Positions 8,511 to 16,163 of a stretch of 31,042 nucleotides of DNA are shown piece after piece. The notes beneath the pieces are model-generated. The model saw only the letters and a list, made by a program, of their open reading frames with translations, was not told where the DNA came from and did not search any database. Position 1 is the first letter of the stretch; every line of letters begins with the position of its first letter. The position numbers and the translations under genes are program-made. The stretch comes from RGIG8748 sp045578205. GTDB taxonomy: Bacteria > Bacillota > Clostridia > UMGS1810. The stretch is taken from the NCBI GenBank assembly GCA_045578205.1, contig JAZNJU010000084.1, positions 1 to 31,042 on the forward strand, in the 5' to 3' direction.

Positions 8511-9518
8511 GTGGTTACAACTGTTTTAGGCGAAATAAACAAGAACGAACTCGGTGTCACTTCATCGCACGAGCACATATTCATCGATATGCGTTGCTGT
8601 GTGGATATAACAGGAAATGAACCTGCGTGTTTTGGTGATAAAGTGTGTATGGAAAACAGAGCCGAGGTTTTTGCCGACCCCTATGCCATTTTGGACAATG
8701 CGCTTTTGGAGGGTGTGGATGATGCCGTTTCCGAAATGGAACATTTCAAACTCTGGGGCGGAAAAACAATCATCGACTGCACTCCCGATGAAATAGGCAG
8801 AGACCCTCTTGCTTTGAAAGAGGTTTCTAAACGCAGCGGAGTGAATATTGTTTTGGGTTGCGGTCACTATTATCACAAGGCACATTTTCCCTATGTCAAA
8901 GATGCAAGTGTTGCGGTACTTGCCGATGAAATGAGAAAAGATATTCTCGTCGGAATAGGGGATACAGATATAAAAGCAGGAGTAATCGGTGAAATCGGCA
9001 CAAGTGCTGTTATGAGCCCCGATGAAAAAAAGGTACTGCACGCTGCAGGAATAGTCGGAGGGGAGACAGGTAAGGCAATCCACGTACATACCGATTTGTA
9101 CACAGAAAACGGGTTTGAAGTGGTGGACATTCTCACTTCCGAGGGTGCAAAACCCGATAAAATCTGTATAGATCACGTGGACGTTCTTCTTCGCCCCGAT
9201 TACATAAGAGCACTTCTGGAAAAGGGAGTGTATGTGGAGTTTGACAATTTCGGAAAAGAGTTCTATGTATCAGAAAAGCGCAGGTTCGCTTATGATCTTG
9301 AGAGAATAAGACTTCTCAAAACTCTTCTGGACGAAGGCTACGGTGAAAAAATCCTTGTGTGCAACGACATTTGCCTAAAGACCATGTGGAAAAAATTCGG
9401 CGGTCTTGGCTATGCGCATATTCTTCGCACGGTAAAAGATATGGCTCTTCAAAATGGAATAACGGAAAAACAGTACATGTCACTTCTTATAGACAATGTA
9501 AAGAACTTTATAGCATAA
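8511..9518 (+). CDS. Phosphotriesterase-like family hydrolase
   Basis: A 335-residue TIM-barrel amidohydrolase of the phosphotriesterase/PHP group. It starts at GTG with AGGAGGT (8497-8503) 7 bases upstream; the ribosome site overlaps the AraC stop. Metal ligands are visible: His20 and His22 (SSHEHIF), the bridging residue Glu161 in VIGEIGTS, His193 in HVH, His222 in DHVD, and Asp286 in CNDICLK. A glutamate replaces the carboxylated lysine of classical phosphotriesterase, as in Escherichia coli PHP. Many members hydrolyse lactones or other esters rather than phosphotriesters. The downstream M24-type and ASRT genes follow closely on the same strand, so it probably acts on the same unknown compound. 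No signal peptide; cytoplasmic. Confidence 0.88.
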   Translation: MVTTVLGEINKNELGVTSSHEHIFIDMRCCVDITGNEPACFGDKVCMENRAEVFADPYAILDNALLEGVDDAVSEMEHFKLWGGKTIIDCTPDEIGRDPLALKEVSKRSGVNIVLGCGHYYHKAHFPYVKDASVAVLADEMRKDILVGIGDTDIKAGVIGEIGTSAVMSPDEKKVLHAAGIVGGETGKAIHVHTDLYTENGFEVVDILTSEGAKPDKICIDHVDVLLRPDYIRALLEKGVYVEFDNFGKEFYVSEKRRFAYDLERIRLLKTLLDEGYGEKILVCNDICLKTMWKKFGGLGYAHILRTVKDMALQNGITEKQYMSLLIDNVKNFIA

Positions 9519-9539
9519 AATTTCAAGGAGGAAAAGAAA

Positions 9540-10733
9540 ATGAATTATCCAAAAATTGAAGGCAAGGAGTATCTTCAGAGAATTGAAGCACTCCGAGCAG
9601 TAATGGCGAGAGACGGAGTAGACCTTGTGGTTGGTTTCTCCAATCTTCTGGAAATCGGTATTGTGAGATACTACTGCGGCTTTGCTCCCGTAAATGAGAG
9701 TTCCGCTATAGTAATCCCTGCAGACGGACAGGTTATTGTGTGCAGCGGTCAGGCATCGTTTGACTACTGCGAGGTTCAGAATGCGCTTCCCGGAAGCCGT
9801 ATGGCTATTCTGCCCGAAATCGGTGAAGTAAGCGGATTTGAATATGACACCGAGGGACAGTTGGATTTCGAAGAACTCTTCCAGCAGGTTAAAGCAGAAC
9901 ATCCCGGTGTTAAGAAAATCGGTTTCATCGGCAGACTTATATTCCCCTCAATCATAATGAACAAAATGAAGAAAGTATTCTCCGATGCACAAATCGTAGA
10001 CTACGATGATGTTCACTATGAGCAGAGAATAAGAAAGAGCCCTGCAGAAATTGAAATTCTGAAGACAAACTGGGAAATGGTTTCGTCCATGTTCGAAACA
10101 GTTGTTCCCAAGATTGAAGTTGGTATGACAGAGCGTCATATCGAAGGCATGTTTGAGGCAGAAATGATGAGCCTTGGTGCAGAAAGTTATGTTCAGTCCT
10201 TTGCTCCCATGGTAGCAACAGGCCCCAAGAACTCCTACATCAGTATGTGCAGAAATACACTCCGTCAGATTGGCGAAAGCGAAATCATAAATCTCGCTGC
10301 AGGTGTGAGTTACGAAGGTTACAACGGTATTATCTGCAGTCCCCTCGTTCTTGGCGAAATCCCCCAAAAGATTAAAGATGCCGTAATGTGTGCATATGAT
10401 GCCCTGAACTATGCTTCCGCAAAGATGACTGCAGGCACACCTTGCGATGTTGTACTCAACGCATACACAGAGTATCTCACAAAGCGCGGATACATAGACT
10501 ACTGTCCTTACGGAAGTCTTCACAGCACAGGTATGCTTGAGTGCGAAGCACCCACATTCACAGTAGGAAACAAGCGTGTTATTGAAGAAAACATGGCTAT
10601 TTGTATAGATGCTTACTTCAAGGGTATGGAGTGGGGTTCATTCCGCATTGAAGACTGCTACCTCATTACAAAAGACGGTGCAAAGAGAATGACAACCTAC
10701 AACGACAAAGCAATCCCCGAACTTTTTAAATGA
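9540..10733 (+). CDS. M24 (creatinase/aminopeptidase P) family protein lacking canonical metal ligands
   Basis: A 397-residue protein with a creatinase N-terminal domain (about 12-150) and a pita-bread M24 domain (about 170-395). AGGAGG precedes the ATG at 9540. In metallo-members the first metal ligands are two aspartates in a D-x-G...GYxSD pattern; here that region reads INLAAGVSYEGYNGIICS, with Asn251 and Gly263/Ile264 at those places. The HSTGMLECEAP segment keeps the conserved His328 and an acidic residue, and IED near 370-372 keeps the last Glu. This mixture is like metal-independent creatinase, where the conserved histidine is catalytic. So it may cleave an amidino or amide C-N bond rather than an Xaa-Pro peptide. 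Automated annotation would probably say Xaa-Pro peptidase. Confidence 0.8.
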   Translation: MNYPKIEGKEYLQRIEALRAVMARDGVDLVVGFSNLLEIGIVRYYCGFAPVNESSAIVIPADGQVIVCSGQASFDYCEVQNALPGSRMAILPEIGEVSGFEYDTEGQLDFEELFQQVKAEHPGVKKIGFIGRLIFPSIIMNKMKKVFSDAQIVDYDDVHYEQRIRKSPAEIEILKTNWEMVSSMFETVVPKIEVGMTERHIEGMFEAEMMSLGAESYVQSFAPMVATGPKNSYISMCRNTLRQIGESEIINLAAGVSYEGYNGIICSPLVLGEIPQKIKDAVMCAYDALNYASAKMTAGTPCDVVLNAYTEYLTKRGYIDYCPYGSLHSTGMLECEAPTFTVGNKRVIEENMAICIDAYFKGMEWGSFRIEDCYLITKDGAKRMTTYNDKAIPELFK

Positions 10734-10748
10734 TAGGAGAAAAATACA

Positions 10749-11117
10749 ATGGAAAAAGGTAAGAAGAATTGGGTGTTCTGTGACGGATATCTTCCTCCTC
10801 ACGGTGATAACCCTGATTTTGAAGGTCACGAAGCACTCATGCTCACAAACTTAAACGATAAAAAAGCAACAATAGAACTGACGTTCATTTTCGAGGACAG
10901 AGCCCCCGAAACAGGAATAATGTTAGAACTTGAGGCAATGAGAACAACTTGTGTGAGACTTGATAAGCCTATGGGTGATAAGGGATTCAAGTTGGAAGAA
11001 TCCGTTCAGTACACTGTGTGGGCAAAAAGCGATGTTCCGATTTGCGCTTGCTTCGGCAGATTGGATGTCCGCCAGACAAATATGGCATACTACAGTGTAG
11101 AAGGATACACTTTCTGA
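10749..11117 (+). CDS. ASRT family (Anabaena sensory rhodopsin transducer-like) protein
   Basis: A 122-residue single-domain beta protein. The pattern W8, GYLPPHG (13-19), then GHEALMLTNLN, a beta strand pair with FIFEDRAPE, the MRTTCVRLD stretch, SDVPICACFGRLDVRQ and a closing tyrosine-rich strand follows the ASRT family (Pfam PF07100) from end to end. In Anabaena the protein is a soluble partner of a rhodopsin, but most members occur in bacteria without rhodopsins and have been proposed to bind small molecules such as sugars. No rhodopsin gene is in this window. It is the last gene of the operon (ATG 15 bases after the M24 stop, with AGGAG upstream) and is followed by a strong terminator. 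Inference: ligand-binding, sensing or accessory role for the operon's substrate. Confidence 0.82.
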   Translation: MEKGKKNWVFCDGYLPPHGDNPDFEGHEALMLTNLNDKKATIELTFIFEDRAPETGIMLELEAMRTTCVRLDKPMGDKGFKLEESVQYTVWAKSDVPICACFGRLDVRQTNMAYYSVEGYTF

Positions 11118-11138
11118 TTTTAATGACTGCTAAAACCG

Positions 11139-11173
11139 AAATGAGATGTGATATTTTCACATCTCATTTTTTT
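11139..11173. terminator. Bidirectional intrinsic terminator
   Basis: A perfect 13-bp stem (11139-11151 with 11157-11169, loop TATTT) followed by more Ts on the plus strand and preceded by A-rich sequence for the minus strand. It separates the convergent ASRT gene and minus-strand AraC gene; the AraC stop codon lies in the stem. Confidence 0.92.
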
Positions 11174-11982
11174 GTGTGTCTGTGTCGGTACTCCTTTGGC
11201 GAACAGCCGTATTTATCGTTGAAAGCACGCCAAAATGTGGAAAATTCACCAAATCCGCTGAGGTAGCAAATGTCCGTAATTGATTGATTGGAGAATTCAA
11301 GCATTTTCACTGCATATTCAAGCCGAAGTTTTGCAAGGTACTGTTTCGGCCCGATTGACATGTGTTTTGTAAAAAGGCGCGACAGATATGATGGGGTAAC
11401 TTTTGCATAATTTGCAACATCTGCCATTGTTATGTTTTCCTGAAAATTAAGTTGCATATAGTTTAAAGAAAGTTTAATGGGGTTGTTTTGCACTTCTTTG
11501 GGTGTTTCGGTTACGCTTCCGAGTTGACGGCAGGTGTTTACTGTGATTGCGTTCAAAAGAATTTTGGCATATTCCTCGTTGAAAAGGAGAGGGGTTTCAA
11601 TTTCTTTTTCAAAAAGGTCCAGAAGGTATGTCATAGTTTCAAGTGCTTTTCCTTTGAAAGTGAGTTTTTTTGTCTCATTATGCAAAAGGTAGGAAAGCAG
11701 GGTGTCGTCTGTATAACCTGTGACAAATTGAAGGGTATAAAGTTCCAGTGTGTCCGATTTCAAGGTGATATTGTGGAAGTCCGAAAGGTTAAAGATGAAC
11801 ATATCTCCCGCTTTTCCCTCGTAATTTTTTCCGTTGACCGAAAACTCACATTCACCCCTGACAATAAATTCAAACTCGTAAAAACTGTGCCAATGGGTTT
11901 CAACATGGCGGTCGATAGTCTTTTTTTCTATAACTGCGCTCTTGCCCAGATACGGTTCGTCAAGCCTTTGGAATTTCTTCAC
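11164..11982 (-). CDS. AraC family transcriptional regulator of the mannoside cassette
   Basis: A 272-residue regulator starting at GTG (11980-11982), chosen because GAGGTG lies just upstream; the longer open frame to 12093 runs through the divergent promoter region. The N-terminal cupin domain carries ETHWHSFYEFEFIVRGE and GKAGDMFIFNLSDFHN, typical of AraC proteins that sense sugars. The C-terminal HTH pair is ITMADVANYAKVTPSYLSRL and SITDICYLSGFGEFSTFW, ending in GCSPKEYRHRH. It is transcribed divergently from the GH130-mutase-isomerase genes across a gap with AGTGCAAA direct repeats, so it probably autoregulates and activates them when a mannoside is present. Confidence 0.88.
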   Translation of the reverse strand: MKKFQRLDEPYLGKSAVIEKKTIDRHVETHWHSFYEFEFIVRGECEFSVNGKNYEGKAGDMFIFNLSDFHNITLKSDTLELYTLQFVTGYTDDTLLSYLLHNETKKLTFKGKALETMTYLLDLFEKEIETPLLFNEEYAKILLNAITVNTCRQLGSVTETPKEVQNNPIKLSLNYMQLNFQENITMADVANYAKVTPSYLSRLFTKHMSIGPKQYLAKLRLEYAVKMLEFSNQSITDICYLSGFGEFSTFWRAFNDKYGCSPKEYRHRHTKK

Positions 11983-12002
11983 AACTTTCACCTCTTTCAA
12001 AC

Positions 12003-12031
12003 AGTATATCACCACAGTGCAAAAAATGCAA
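12003..12031 (-). promoter_or_regulatory. Promoter of the divergent AraC gene
   Basis: On the minus strand, TTGCAT (12026-12031), a 17-base spacer and TATACT (12003-12008), just ahead of the GAGGTG ribosome site. The spacer contains one AGTGCAAA element, which allows autoregulation. Confidence 0.72.
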
Positions 12032-12053
12032 TGTTTTTTCACTGTAGTGCAAA
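12013..12053. promoter_or_regulatory. Putative AraC operator: AGTGCAAA direct repeats
   Basis: AGTGCAAA occurs at 12016-12023 and again at 12046-12053, exactly 30 bases apart (about three helical turns), and a degenerate copy AGTGCTAC lies at 12071-12078. The second copy is part of CACTGTAGTG (12040-12049), whose outer arms are an inverted repeat. AraC proteins usually bind direct repeats, one site near the -35 of the target promoter. Confidence 0.5.
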
Positions 12054-12075
12054 GTTCTCCGCAAGTACATAGTGC

Positions 12076-12081
12076 TACAAT
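12076..12081 (+). promoter_or_regulatory. Candidate -10 box of the mannoside cassette
   Basis: TACAAT lies 34 bases ahead of the GH130 start. No good -35 is found 17 bases upstream, which would fit a promoter that depends on the AraC activator. Weak on its own. Confidence 0.4.
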
Positions 12082-12114
12082 GTAATCAAACAAATATCAT
12101 TGGAGGAATGTGGA

Positions 12115-13155
12115 ATGAAAAGATATGAAAACAACCCCATTATAACCCCTGCAGATGTAAAACCGTCAAGAGAAGATTTTGAAGTTGTTTGCGTTTTCAA
12201 CTGCGGTGTAACAAGGTTTCAGGGAGAAACACTTTTGCTTATGCGTGTGGCGGAAGTTCCGAAAAATGACAATGCCGATGTTTTCCTCGCCCCTATGTTG
12301 GACGACAAAACAAATGAACTAATCATTAAAAGTTACGACAAAAATGACAAGTCAATTGATTTTGCCGATTCAAGATTTGTAATTACCCCCACGGACAGAG
12401 TTCTTACATCTATTTCCCACTTCAGAATAGCACGAAGCAAAGACGGAATCAATTTTGAAATTGATGAAAAACCGGCAATGTTCCCTTGCAATAAATATGA
12501 AAGATTCGGTATCGAAGACCCTCGTATCACAAAGATTGAAGATACATACTACATAAACTACAGTGCTTGCTCAAACATTACAGGCGTCACAACAAACCTT
12601 GCGTCAACAAAAGATTTTAAGGAATTTACACGCCACGGTGTTATTTTTACCCCCGACAACAAGGATGTTGCCATCTTCCCCGAAAAGATCAACGGAAAGT
12701 ATCTGGCATTCAACCGTCCCGCATCCGCAGAATATAAGATGCGCGATATGTGGATTTCCGAGTCCGACAACCTCGTTTACTGGGGCAACCACAAACAGTT
12801 TATGGGCGGTACAAAGGAATCCTGGGACGGCGGACGTATCGGTTGCAGTGCAGTTCCTTTCAAAACAGAAAAAGGATGGATAGAAATTTATCACGCGGCA
12901 GATGAAAACGACAGATATTGTCTTGGTGCGCTTTTGCTTGACCTTGAAGACCCGACAAAAATTATTGCACGCTCAAAGGGTCCCATCATTGAACCCGAAG
13001 AAGACTACGAGGTGTTCGGGTTCTATGGTAATGTTATCTTCAACTGCGGTGTTCTTGAAGAGGATGGCGTGGTAAAGATATATTATGGTGCTGCCGATAC
13101 CTGCATTGCCTATGCGGAAACCACAGTAGATGAAATTATGAATATGATGCTTTGA
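12115..13155 (+). CDS. GH130 family beta-mannoside phosphorylase
   Basis: A 346-residue five-bladed beta-propeller protein of family GH130. The ATG at 12115 has GGAGG 8 bases upstream; the in-frame TTG at 12100 would place that site inside the gene. Family marks include NPIITP at the N terminus, FNCGVTRF (28-35), ISHFRIARSKDG (100-111) and the catalytic-site FGIEDPR (131-137), where Asp135 would be the general acid, then SWDGGRIG and YYGAADT. GH130 enzymes phosphorolyse beta-mannosides such as mannobiose, mannosylglucose or mannosyl-N-acetylglucosamine and release mannose-1-phosphate; a few are hydrolases. The following mutase and mannose-6-P isomerase fit the phosphorylase reading. No signal peptide, so the substrate is imported first. 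The exact subfamily is not resolved. Confidence 0.88.
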   Translation: MKRYENNPIITPADVKPSREDFEVVCVFNCGVTRFQGETLLLMRVAEVPKNDNADVFLAPMLDDKTNELIIKSYDKNDKSIDFADSRFVITPTDRVLTSISHFRIARSKDGINFEIDEKPAMFPCNKYERFGIEDPRITKIEDTYYINYSACSNITGVTTNLASTKDFKEFTRHGVIFTPDNKDVAIFPEKINGKYLAFNRPASAEYKMRDMWISESDNLVYWGNHKQFMGGTKESWDGGRIGCSAVPFKTEKGWIEIYHAADENDRYCLGALLLDLEDPTKIIARSKGPIIEPEEDYEVFGFYGNVIFNCGVLEEDGVVKIYYGAADTCIAYAETTVDEIMNMML

Positions 13156-13165
13156 GGTAAGTGTT

Positions 13166-14824
13166 ATGGACTATAAATCACAACTGGAAAGATGGCTTGA
13201 AAGTCCTGAAGTTGATTATTCTTCCAAAGAGGAAATAGAGAATCTTACCCCCGATGAGGCGGAGGACAGTTTTTACCGTTCGCTGGAGTTTGGTACAGGC
13301 GGTTTACGGGGGATTATGGGAGTTGGCACAAACCGTATGAATGTTTATACGGTGCGTCAGGCAACCCAGGGACTTGCAAACGAAATTATAAGTCTGGGTG
13401 CTCAAGCACCGAAAAAGGGTGTTGTTATTGCATACGACTCGCGGAACAACTCTTCAAAATTTGCAACGGAATGTGCAAAGGTTTTGATTGCAAACGGCAT
13501 AAAGACCTATCTTTTCGACAGCCTGCGTCCCACGCCCGAACTTTCATTTGCCGTGAGACATCTTGGCTGTGTGAGAGGCATTGTCATCACAGCGAGCCAT
13601 AACCCAAAACAGTACAACGGCTACAAAGTCTATGGTGAAGACGGTGGTCAGATTACCCCCGAAAGTGCAAAGGTAATCCAGCATTTTATAAATACCACCG
13701 ATATTTTTCTCGATGTGCTTGTGAATGAAACTGCGAAACCGTTTGTAATCGGCAAAGGGATTGACAAAGAGTACATCAGATGTGTCAAAAGTTGTGCCCC
13801 CGATACTCCTGTGCACCGTGAACTTAAGGTGGTTTATACCCCTCTTCATGGTTCGGGAAATTTGCTTGTGCGCAGAATACTGAAAGAAATGGGTGTTAAA
13901 AATGTGTTTGTCGTTCCCGAACAGGAGTTTCCCGACGGCAATTTTTCAACAGTGCGTTCTCCCAATCCCGAGGACAGCGAGGCTTTGAGACTTGCGATAA
14001 ATTATGCAAAAAAGATAGATGCAGACCTCATACTGGGCACAGATCCCGACTGTGACAGAGTGGGTATTGCCGTGCCCGACGGCAAAGGCAGTTACAAAGC
14101 ATTGACAGGTAACCAGACGGGTGTTTTACTTTGCGACTATATTCTTAATAACGCCAAATTGAAGCCAAGTTCAACAGTAGTTAAGACCATTGTTACCACC
14201 GATATGATTTCGTCTATGTGCAAAGATTACGGCATAACACTTGTTGAGGTGTTGACAGGATTTAAATATATAGGTGAGTACATTAAATATATGGAAGATA
14301 TGGGGAGGGAGGAAGACTTTGTTTTCGGACTTGAAGAAAGTTACGGATACCTCGCAGGTACCTACACGCGCGACAAAGATGCCGTTGTGGCGTCCATGCT
14401 CATTGCACTTATGGCTTCTTCCTGCAAAATCGAGGGCATTACCGTACTGCAAAAACTCAATTCGTTGTATGAAAAGTATGGTTATTATACCGAAAGTATG
14501 GAAACTGCCACATTGACCGGTATATCAGGTCTCAAAGAAATAAACGCCATAATGGAAAAATTCAGACTTGGCAATTTGTCTCTTGAGGTTGTCAAAATGG
14601 AGGACTACAGCCTTGGTATAAACCAACTCCCAAAATCGAATGTACTGAAATTCTACACGGAAGACGGTTTTGGTTTTACTGTTCGTCCTTCAGGTACAGA
14701 ACCCAAAATCAAATTCTATTTTTGGGGTTGCTCGGATTCGTGCGAAGAATCTCAAAAGAAACTGCAAGATATGAAAGACGAGGTAATGGCATTTGCATTT
14801 GAAAAAACAAGAGAGAAAGAATGA
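13166..14824 (+). CDS. Phosphohexomutase (phosphoglucomutase/phosphomannomutase)
   Basis: A 552-residue alpha-D-phosphohexomutase, the long form common in Firmicutes (PgcA-like). Four-domain layout: the phosphoserine loop TASHNPKQYNG with Ser144, the metal-binding loop DPDCDR (293-298), a sugar-binding loop around GLEESYG, and the C-terminal phosphate-binding RPSGTEPKIKFYF. It interconverts hexose-1-phosphate and hexose-6-phosphate. Lying between a GH130 phosphorylase and mannose-6-P isomerase, its job here is most likely mannose-1-P to mannose-6-P, though these enzymes usually also take glucose phosphates. The start is 10 bases after the GH130 stop, with GAGG overlapping that stop. Confidence 0.93.
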   Translation: MDYKSQLERWLESPEVDYSSKEEIENLTPDEAEDSFYRSLEFGTGGLRGIMGVGTNRMNVYTVRQATQGLANEIISLGAQAPKKGVVIAYDSRNNSSKFATECAKVLIANGIKTYLFDSLRPTPELSFAVRHLGCVRGIVITASHNPKQYNGYKVYGEDGGQITPESAKVIQHFINTTDIFLDVLVNETAKPFVIGKGIDKEYIRCVKSCAPDTPVHRELKVVYTPLHGSGNLLVRRILKEMGVKNVFVVPEQEFPDGNFSTVRSPNPEDSEALRLAINYAKKIDADLILGTDPDCDRVGIAVPDGKGSYKALTGNQTGVLLCDYILNNAKLKPSSTVVKTIVTTDMISSMCKDYGITLVEVLTGFKYIGEYIKYMEDMGREEDFVFGLEESYGYLAGTYTRDKDAVVASMLIALMASSCKIEGITVLQKLNSLYEKYGYYTESMETATLTGISGLKEINAIMEKFRLGNLSLEVVKMEDYSLGINQLPKSNVLKFYTEDGFGFTVRPSGTEPKIKFYFWGCSDSCEESQKKLQDMKDEVMAFAFEKTREKE

Positions 14825-14830
14825 TTATAT

Positions 14831-15772
14831 ATGAAACCGTTAAAACTCACACCTGCTTTTAAAGACTACATATGGGGTGGTGACAGACTTCGCACAATAT
14901 ACGGAAAAAAGACTCGCCTTTCGCCTGTCGCGGAAAGTTGGGAACTAAGTTGCCACAAGGACGGACCGAGTGTTATCTGTGGCGGTGAACACGACGGAAA
15001 AAGCCTGGATGACTACATTAAGGAAAATCCGGGAATCCTGGGCACAAGTGTTATGGGCAGTGAACTTCCCATACTCATAAAATTCATTGATGCAAAGGAA
15101 AGTTTAAGCGTACAGGTGCATCCCGATGATGAATATGCCATGAAGCGTGAAGGACAAAACGGAAAAACCGAAATGTGGTATGTTGCGGATGCTGACCCAG
15201 GTGCTTACATAGTATTCGGACTTAACGATGATATCACCAAAAATGAACTTGCTTTGGCAATCAAAGGGCAACGGCTCGAAAGTCTGCTGAATTTAGTGCC
15301 GTCAGCGAAGGGTGAAGTGTTCTTTGTGGAGGCGGGTACAATTCATGCCATAGGCAAAGGAAATCTTATTGTTGAAATACAGCAGAACTCCAATGTTACA
15401 TACAGACTGTATGACTATGGCAGAGTAGGTAAAGACGGAAAAATGCGCGAACTTCATGTTGAAAAGGGGATTGAGGTTTCAAATTGCAAAAAAATGCCGC
15501 CAAGATGCAGGAGTAATTTTTCGGGCGACATGAGACAACTGGCACAGTGTAAGTATTTTGTGGTAAATGAAATTAAACTCAATGGGACAAAAAACATGAA
15601 TTCCTCCTCGGAGAGTTATCATGCACTTGTGACTGTGGACGGCAATTTCGAGATTTCCGGTGCAGACTATGTGTTGACTGTGAATGCAGGAGAGACTGTG
15701 TTTGTTCCTGCCGGAATCGGGGCTTATTCCATCATAGGAGATGCAACAGTGCTTTTTGTTTCAAATTCCTGA
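14831..15772 (+). CDS. manA: Mannose-6-phosphate isomerase, class I
   Basis: A 313-residue cupin-fold zinc isomerase of the short Firmicutes type. Zinc ligands are visible: Gln95 and His97 in VQVHPDD, Glu114 in KTEMWYV, and His172 in AGTIHAIG. The NVTYRLYDYGR motif of class I enzymes follows. It converts mannose-6-P to fructose-6-P, completing the route from GH130-released mannose-1-P into glycolysis. The gene starts 6 bases after the mutase stop and its own stop codon lies in a strong terminator, so the cassette of three genes ends here. Confidence 0.93.
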   Translation: MKPLKLTPAFKDYIWGGDRLRTIYGKKTRLSPVAESWELSCHKDGPSVICGGEHDGKSLDDYIKENPGILGTSVMGSELPILIKFIDAKESLSVQVHPDDEYAMKREGQNGKTEMWYVADADPGAYIVFGLNDDITKNELALAIKGQRLESLLNLVPSAKGEVFFVEAGTIHAIGKGNLIVEIQQNSNVTYRLYDYGRVGKDGKMRELHVEKGIEVSNCKKMPPRCRSNFSGDMRQLAQCKYFVVNEIKLNGTKNMNSSSESYHALVTVDGNFEISGADYVLTVNAGETVFVPAGIGAYSIIGDATVLFVSNS

Positions 15773-15804
15773 CAGTCTCTTCCAATCAGGAAGAGACTGT
15801 TTTT
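15772..15804 (+). terminator. Intrinsic terminator of the mannoside cassette
   Basis: A perfect 12-bp stem (15772-15783 with 15789-15800, loop AATCA) followed by TTTT. It begins on the last base of the manA stop codon. Confidence 0.9.
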
Positions 15805-15812
15805 GCGTAAAT

Positions 15813-15841
15813 TTGACTGTGTTGATGTGATGTGTTATAAT
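15813..15841 (+). promoter_or_regulatory. Promoter of the DUF2007-protease-hydrolase genes
   Basis: TTGACT (15813-15818), a 17-base spacer and a perfect TATAAT (15836-15841), directly after the manA terminator. Confidence 0.85.
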
Positions 15842-15896
15842 ATCTACGCGTACATATGGATAAGTAATATCGTACTGCTAAAGGGGGCAATGTATA

Positions 15897-16145
15897 GTGG
15901 GAGATTTTGAGTTTTTGGTTGAAAAAGAAGAAATGTGGGCGCGTATGCTAATGGAAGTTCTTGAAGATAACTCAATACCCTGCGCGTCGTTTCCTGTCTA
16001 CGGTGCCGCTATTACTATGAAATCATGGCAAAAAGAAGTTTTGAGAGTTTTTGTGCCTGCTGAAAAACATCAACAGGCAACAGAGTTGCTTCGGGAGTTT
16101 TTTTCAGAAGATATGTCCGAAGAAGATAAGCAGTATGATGTTTAA
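15897..16145 (+). CDS. DUF2007 family small protein
   Basis: An 82-residue soluble protein starting at GTG, with GGGGG (15883-15887) 9 bases upstream; an ATG at 15890 runs into a stop after a few codons. The sequence shows the DUF2007 pattern: an N-terminal FEFLVEKEEMWARMLMEVLE helix, SIPCASF, then a strand and VFVPAEKHQQATELLREFF. The family is small, ferredoxin-like, and described as possible signal-transducing proteins; function not established. First gene of a unit followed by a CPBP protease. Confidence 0.75.
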   Translation: MGDFEFLVEKEEMWARMLMEVLEDNSIPCASFPVYGAAITMKSWQKEVLRVFVPAEKHQQATELLREFFSEDMSEEDKQYDV

Positions 16146-16163
16146 AATTTAAAAGGTGAATAT

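Noticed and set aside
10749..11117. Sensory rhodopsin signalling system
   Set aside because: Only the transducer-like protein is here; no rhodopsin gene is found in the window.
11983..12093. Extended N terminus of the minus-strand AraC protein
   Set aside because: The extra residues are cysteine-rich and cover the divergent promoter and operator repeats; GTG at 11982 follows GAGGTG.
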